10,539 nucleotides of DNA, taken from assembly GCA_009786675.1 (NCBI GenBank), contig WQRP01000039.1, positions 2,117 through 12,655 on the forward strand. The letters run 5' to 3'. Within the stretch, counting starts at the first letter, position 1; each line of letters opens with the position of its first letter. The stretch is from Treponema sp. (GTDB lineage: Bacteria; Spirochaetota; Spirochaetia; Treponematales; Breznakiellaceae). The notes beneath the pieces were generated by a model. That model did not search any database and had not been told where the DNA came from. It saw only the letters and a program-made list of their open reading frames with translations. The position numbers and the translations under genes were made by a program. Shown in pieces: positions 7,692-10,539 of the stretch.

Positions 7692-8897
7692 ATGAGCGAG
7701 GAAACTTTGGACAAAATTACCCTCATCCGAGGTGTCGCAGAGGGCAGGTATACCGCCAGGGATGCTGCAAAACGTCTTGGCCTTGGCGAAAGGAGGGTAT
7801 TGCAGCTTAGGAAGATATTCGTTGAGCGGGGCGAGGATTCCCTTGTGCACGGCAATTCCGGGAGATCCCCGGCGAACCGCAAGGACGACGAGTTCCGGGA
7901 AAAAATTATCGTCCTGAAAAACACGCCGCCTTACAAGAACAGCAACATTACCCAGTTCTGGGAAATGCTTGTCGAGCGCGAGGGCATACGGATAAGTTAC
8001 TCGACCCTTTCCGCGATTCTTAAAAGCGCGGGGATTGAGTCCGGGCGCAGCCACAGGGAAGGCAAGCGCTTTAGGTGGCGTAAGCGAAGGAAATCCTTTG
8101 GCGAGATGCTGGAAATCGTCGCCGCCCGCCATGACTGGCTTGGGAACGGAAACCCCTGTATGCTCTACGGGGTTTTCGACGACGCGACCGGGCGCATAAC
8201 GGGTATGCATTTCTGCAAGGGCGAGTGCATGATGGGATACCTGGAGGTCTTGCGCCAGACCCTTTCGACCTACGGTTTTCCCCTGGAACTGTACTCGGAG
8301 AAAACCGGGCTTTTTTTCGGGGCCAGCGAAAAGGGAAGGTACCTGGCCGGCGACAAAACCATGCTTGGCCACATTGTCGAGGATCTTCTTGGCATAGGCA
8401 TAACGGACGAAAACACGATCCCCAGCAAGGGCTGCATCGAGCGCCTGTGCGTGGTCCTGCGGGATCGCCTGGCGGACTGGTTCAAAACGCGGGGCGTGAC
8501 GGATATCGATCATGCCAACCGCGAGCTGGGCCACTGCGTATCCTTGTACAACAAAAATTTTATCGTCAAGCCTCGGAAAACGAAATCCCATTTCGAGCCG
8601 CTGAACGCTTCCTTCGACATGAACAGGTTTCTTTCCGTCCGTTACGAGATTAGCACCGACGACGACGGCCGCTTCTCTTTCAAGGGATTTGTTTTCCGTG
8701 TCGATTCGCCGGAACCCGTCGCCAAAAAGAAAATCTGGTTCCTTTTTGGCCGCGAGATCGGATTTCTTGCGTTGCACGGCAGGGGACATTACCCGGTCCT
8801 TCTTTTGGGCTCGGAAAACGACGAGCCCGCCGTCGACGTCCTCGACGCCCTTGTGCGCGAAAGCTATTACGGCGAGTTGGGCGGGCGGCCCCCTTGA
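7692..8897 (+). CDS. ISNCY-type transposase-like protein with degenerate catalytic triad
   Basis: The 401-residue product follows ISNCY-like transposases along its length: an N-terminal helix-turn-helix (about 8-46, RDAAKRLGLGERRVLQL), a GNSGRSPANR linker, a second winged-helix-like region (about 65-115), an RNase H-like core (about 135-265) and a C-terminal beta-rich domain (about 300-375). In the core, the position normally held by the first catalytic Asp (family pattern QIDGSxHDW) reads EIVAARHDW, so D is replaced by V143. The second (YSDK) is E203 in YSEK. The glutamate is kept as E250 in KGCIERL, as is FDDATG (162-167). Transposition activity is therefore unlikely, yet there is no frameshift or internal stop and the promoter is strong. 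ATG 7692 is the first start after an in-frame TAA at 7686; it lacks a clear Shine-Dalgarno. I find no flanking terminal inverted repeats. Either a domesticated DNA-binding protein or a recently inactivated element is possible. Confidence 0.8.
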   Translation: MSEETLDKITLIRGVAEGRYTARDAAKRLGLGERRVLQLRKIFVERGEDSLVHGNSGRSPANRKDDEFREKIIVLKNTPPYKNSNITQFWEMLVEREGIRISYSTLSAILKSAGIESGRSHREGKRFRWRKRRKSFGEMLEIVAARHDWLGNGNPCMLYGVFDDATGRITGMHFCKGECMMGYLEVLRQTLSTYGFPLELYSEKTGLFFGASEKGRYLAGDKTMLGHIVEDLLGIGITDENTIPSKGCIERLCVVLRDRLADWFKTRGVTDIDHANRELGHCVSLYNKNFIVKPRKTKSHFEPLNASFDMNRFLSVRYEISTDDDGRFSFKGFVFRVDSPEPVAKKKIWFLFGREIGFLALHGRGHYPVLLLGSENDEPAVDVLDALVRESYYGELGGRPP

Positions 8898-8922
8898 AAT
8901 TCGCGCCCCCGCGGCGTATACT
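8894..8922 (+). promoter_or_regulatory. Strong promoter abutting the UPRT-like start codon
   Basis: TTGAAA (8894-8899), a 17-base spacer and TATACT (8917-8922) form a near-consensus promoter. The -35 overlaps the TGA stop (8895-8897) of the preceding gene. Transcription would start at about 8928-8931, at or within a few bases of the ATG at 8931, so the transcript should be leaderless or nearly so. Confidence 0.6.
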
Positions 8923-8930
8923 GCCCTTTG

Positions 8931-9998
8931 ATGAGCAAAATCGTTCTAAGGGCCGAGGATCTCGACGGGTACCTGACCGCGCAGGACAGGGAATGCCTTG
9001 CCGCGATGGACGGCCTGTACGCCCGGGTGGTGGAATCGTTTTCCCTGCTCGACTCCGGCCTGCCGGCGGAACGGCGCAAGGGGGAGGACGGCGTAATCTC
9101 GCTGTACAACCAAATGGGCGCCGCGATGCAGGAAATCTGCCGCCGGGCTCCGGGCATCCACGTCCACGGCTTCCGCAGCTCCCTGGAAAGCCAGCCGGAG
9201 GTTTCCCGGCTTATCGCGAAGCTTAGGGACGTGCGGACGGGCCACGGGGAATTTGTCTATTACATACAGCGGGCCTACGAGATACTGTTCAGGCTTGCCT
9301 GGGGCGGCAGGGCCGGCTCGGAAAAGACCCACCTTATAGTCAAGACGCCGGTTGACAGCCCGGTGCAGAACTACGCCGTGCACAAGATCACCAACATAGA
9401 CGACAAAATCGAGAACACCGTGATGTGCGTTATGCTCCGGGGGGCGCTGCTGCCGTCGATGATCATGAGCAAGGAGATCCAGGAATACTCGTCGCACGGC
9501 TACGTTACGCCGTTCGCCCTGTTCAGCATTAGGCGGGACGATTCCAGAAAGGAAACCGATATGGAGTACGTCCTGGATCTCGACCGCTCGTATTTCAGCC
9601 CGGGGGCCCTGGACGGCAGGGATCTGGTCTTCGCCGATCCCATGAACGCCACCGGCGGGAGCCTGGTAACAATAGTAAAGTACCTTTTGGGGGCCGGAAT
9701 CAGGCCAAGGTCGATTCGGTTTTTCAACGCGATCGCCGCGCTCAAGGGCGCGCTTAGGGTGGTCAGGGCCCTGGAAAACTGCGAGATATACACGCTTTGG
9801 ATGGATCCGGTTCTGAACGAGCGGGCGTACATCCTGCCCGGCCTTGGCGACGCCGGGGATCGCATCAACGGAATGGACGGGGAAACCCATCCCAGGAACA
9901 TAATCCAGCTGCTCGCGGACTACGGCGACAACATCGCCAGGCTGTACCGCTCCCAGCTTAGGGAAATCGAGGACACGGTGCTATCCCGCCGGCGCTGA
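8931..9998 (+). CDS. upp: Uracil phosphoribosyltransferase-family protein, long form
   Basis: The expected reaction is uracil plus PRPP to UMP and diphosphate, the pyrimidine salvage step, in the cytoplasm. Of 355 residues, about 90-316 match UPRT: an [15 protein letters not shown] block (94-108), [11 protein letters not shown] (166-176), the PRPP loop DPMNATGGS (236-244) and the uracil-binding [12 protein letters not shown] (300-311). Bacterial Upp is about 208 residues; this one adds some 85 N-terminal and 40 C-terminal residues of unknown role. The PRPP loop has N239 where Upp has Leu (DPMLATGGS). ATG 8931 is preferred over TTG 8928, and neither has a Shine-Dalgarno (preceding bases CTGCCCTTTG). 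The gene is in the same frame as the preceding one, separated by its TGA and 33 bases. The family is clear, but a changed specificity or a regulatory role cannot be excluded. Confidence 0.82.
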   Translation: MSKIVLRAEDLDGYLTAQDRECLAAMDGLYARVVESFSLLDSGLPAERRKGEDGVISLYNQMGAAMQEICRRAPGIHVHGFRSSLESQPEVSRLIAKLRDVRTGHGEFVYYIQRAYEILFRLAWGGRAGSEKTHLIVKTPVDSPVQNYAVHKITNIDDKIENTVMCVMLRGALLPSMIMSKEIQEYSSHGYVTPFALFSIRRDDSRKETDMEYVLDLDRSYFSPGALDGRDLVFADPMNATGGSLVTIVKYLLGAGIRPRSIRFFNAIAALKGALRVVRALENCEIYTLWMDPVLNERAYILPGLGDAGDRINGMDGETHPRNIIQLLADYGDNIARLYRSQLREIEDTVLSRRR

Positions 9999-10047
9999 AA
10001 CCCGGGGCGCGTTCGTGTTTTTATATGGTTAGGGGTAAGACGGAAAG

Positions 10048-10539
10048 ATGAAAAACAGGTGCCTGCGGTGCTTTCTGGCGGTAATCGTAATTCCCGCGGG
10101 CTTTGTCCTTGGCGGCTGCGCGAGCCGGTGGGGTCTGTCCGCCGAGGAATACTTCGCCATTGGCATGGCATATTTCGAGATAGCTCAGAACGTCACGGTG
10201 AACCGCGACCATTTCTTTAGGGAGGCCGAAAGGTGGCTGAACCGGGCAAGGGCGCGGGACAGGACCATGGCGGCGTCGGCGTACAACCTTGGCCGGCTGC
10301 ACTTCGAGATGGGGCGTTTCGGGGAGGCCGCGAACCAGTTCGAGTCCATACTTCGGCGGGATCCCTACAACGTGCTCGCTCTAAGGGCCGCCGCCTACAC
10401 CCGGATACGCACCGGCGAAATCGAAAAGGCCTCGGCTTTGTACGAAAGGTTTCTCGCCCTGGTTCCCGAGAGCGCCGACGACGGCTACAACCACGCGCTG
10501 GTGCTGTTCGCCATGCAAAGGTACGCCGAGGCGGAGCAG
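10048..10539 (+). CDS. TPR lipoprotein, 3' partial
   Basis: The 164 residues in the window are open to the right edge; the rest is outside. The N-terminus (MKNRCLRCFLAVIVIPAGFVLGGC) has a basic n-region, a hydrophobic core and a lipobox LGGC, with C24 as the predicted lipidated residue, so the protein should be membrane-anchored and face the periplasm. The remainder is helical: a pre-repeat (about 35-71) and TPR units at about 75-108 (YNLGRLHFEMGRFGEAANQF), 109-142 and 143 onward (YNHALVLFAMQRYAEAEQ). TPR lipoproteins usually scaffold envelope complexes; the partner here is unknown. The ATG at 10048 follows GGAAAG directly and AGGGG (10031-10035) at 12 bases, so the ribosome binding site is mediocre. 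It lies 49 bases after the UPRT-like gene and could be co-transcribed with it, as no convincing promoter is seen between. Confidence 0.85.
   Translation, partial: MKNRCLRCFLAVIVIPAGFVLGGCASRWGLSAEEYFAIGMAYFEIAQNVTVNRDHFFREAERWLNRARARDRTMAASAYNLGRLHFEMGRFGEAANQFESILRRDPYNVLALRAAAYTRIRTGEIEKASALYERFLALVPESADDGYNHALVLFAMQRYAEAEQ

Noticed and set aside
7509..8789. Antisense open frame of 426 codons (-) opposite the transposase-like gene
   Set aside because: It has no recognisable domain and runs over the GH43 start and both divergent promoters. The plus strand has clear family homology.
8928..8930. TTG at 8928 as the start of the UPRT-like gene
   Set aside because: An ATG follows directly at 8931, and neither has a Shine-Dalgarno. 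ATG is the more likely start, especially on a leaderless transcript.
8946..9890. Antisense open frame of 314 codons (-) opposite the UPRT-like gene
   Set aside because: It is a shadow of a GC-rich coding region; the plus strand carries unmistakable UPRT motifs.
10011..10027. TTATAT/TATATG as a promoter for the TPR lipoprotein
   Set aside because: No acceptable -35 at 16-18 bases; co-transcription with the UPRT-like gene is at least as likely.

Overview
The window looks like a chromosomal piece of a moderately GC-rich bacterium, most likely a spirochaete of the Treponema group, possibly a gut or termite-gut relative. This rests on family resemblance: a giant secreted-type protein of Pmp-like and Ig-like repeats, a Treponema-like TPR lipoprotein, a long-form uracil phosphoribosyltransferase and a cytoplasmic GH43 enzyme. 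No rRNA, tRNA or other phylogenetic marker is present, so the placement is tentative.

Layout. (1) 2-4414 (+) is the 3' part of one very large gene. It encodes glycine-rich beta-helix repeats in two complete modules plus the end of a third, separated by six Ig-like domains. The reading frame runs off the left edge, so the true start is outside the window. (2) A GC hairpin and a good promoter precede a stand-alone tryptophan synthase beta chain of the TrpB2 type (4525-5907, +). (3) It converges on a GH43 beta-xylosidase-type enzyme (5945-7522, -). (4) A 169-bp divergent intergenic region holds two face-to-face extended -10 promoters, interleaved and embedded in a nested dyad symmetry. (5) Reading right from it is an intact 401-codon gene (7692-8897, +) that resembles ISNCY-type transposases but has lost two of the three expected acidic catalytic residues. 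(6) A near-consensus promoter overlapping its stop codon would start transcription almost exactly at the ATG of a uracil phosphoribosyltransferase-family gene (8931-9998, +), which has no Shine-Dalgarno. (7) A TPR lipoprotein (10048 onward, +) runs off the right edge.

How it fits together. TrpB2 (indole salvage), the UPRT-like protein (uracil salvage) and the cytoplasmic GH43 enzyme (xylo-oligosaccharide use) suit a host-associated scavenger that also displays or secretes large repeat proteins. The genes look like mostly single-gene transcription units, not one operon. The most unusual spot is 7560-8931: a probably catalytically dead transposase-like DNA-binding protein, the symmetric divergent promoter it shares with the xylosidase, and the apparently leaderless gene behind it.
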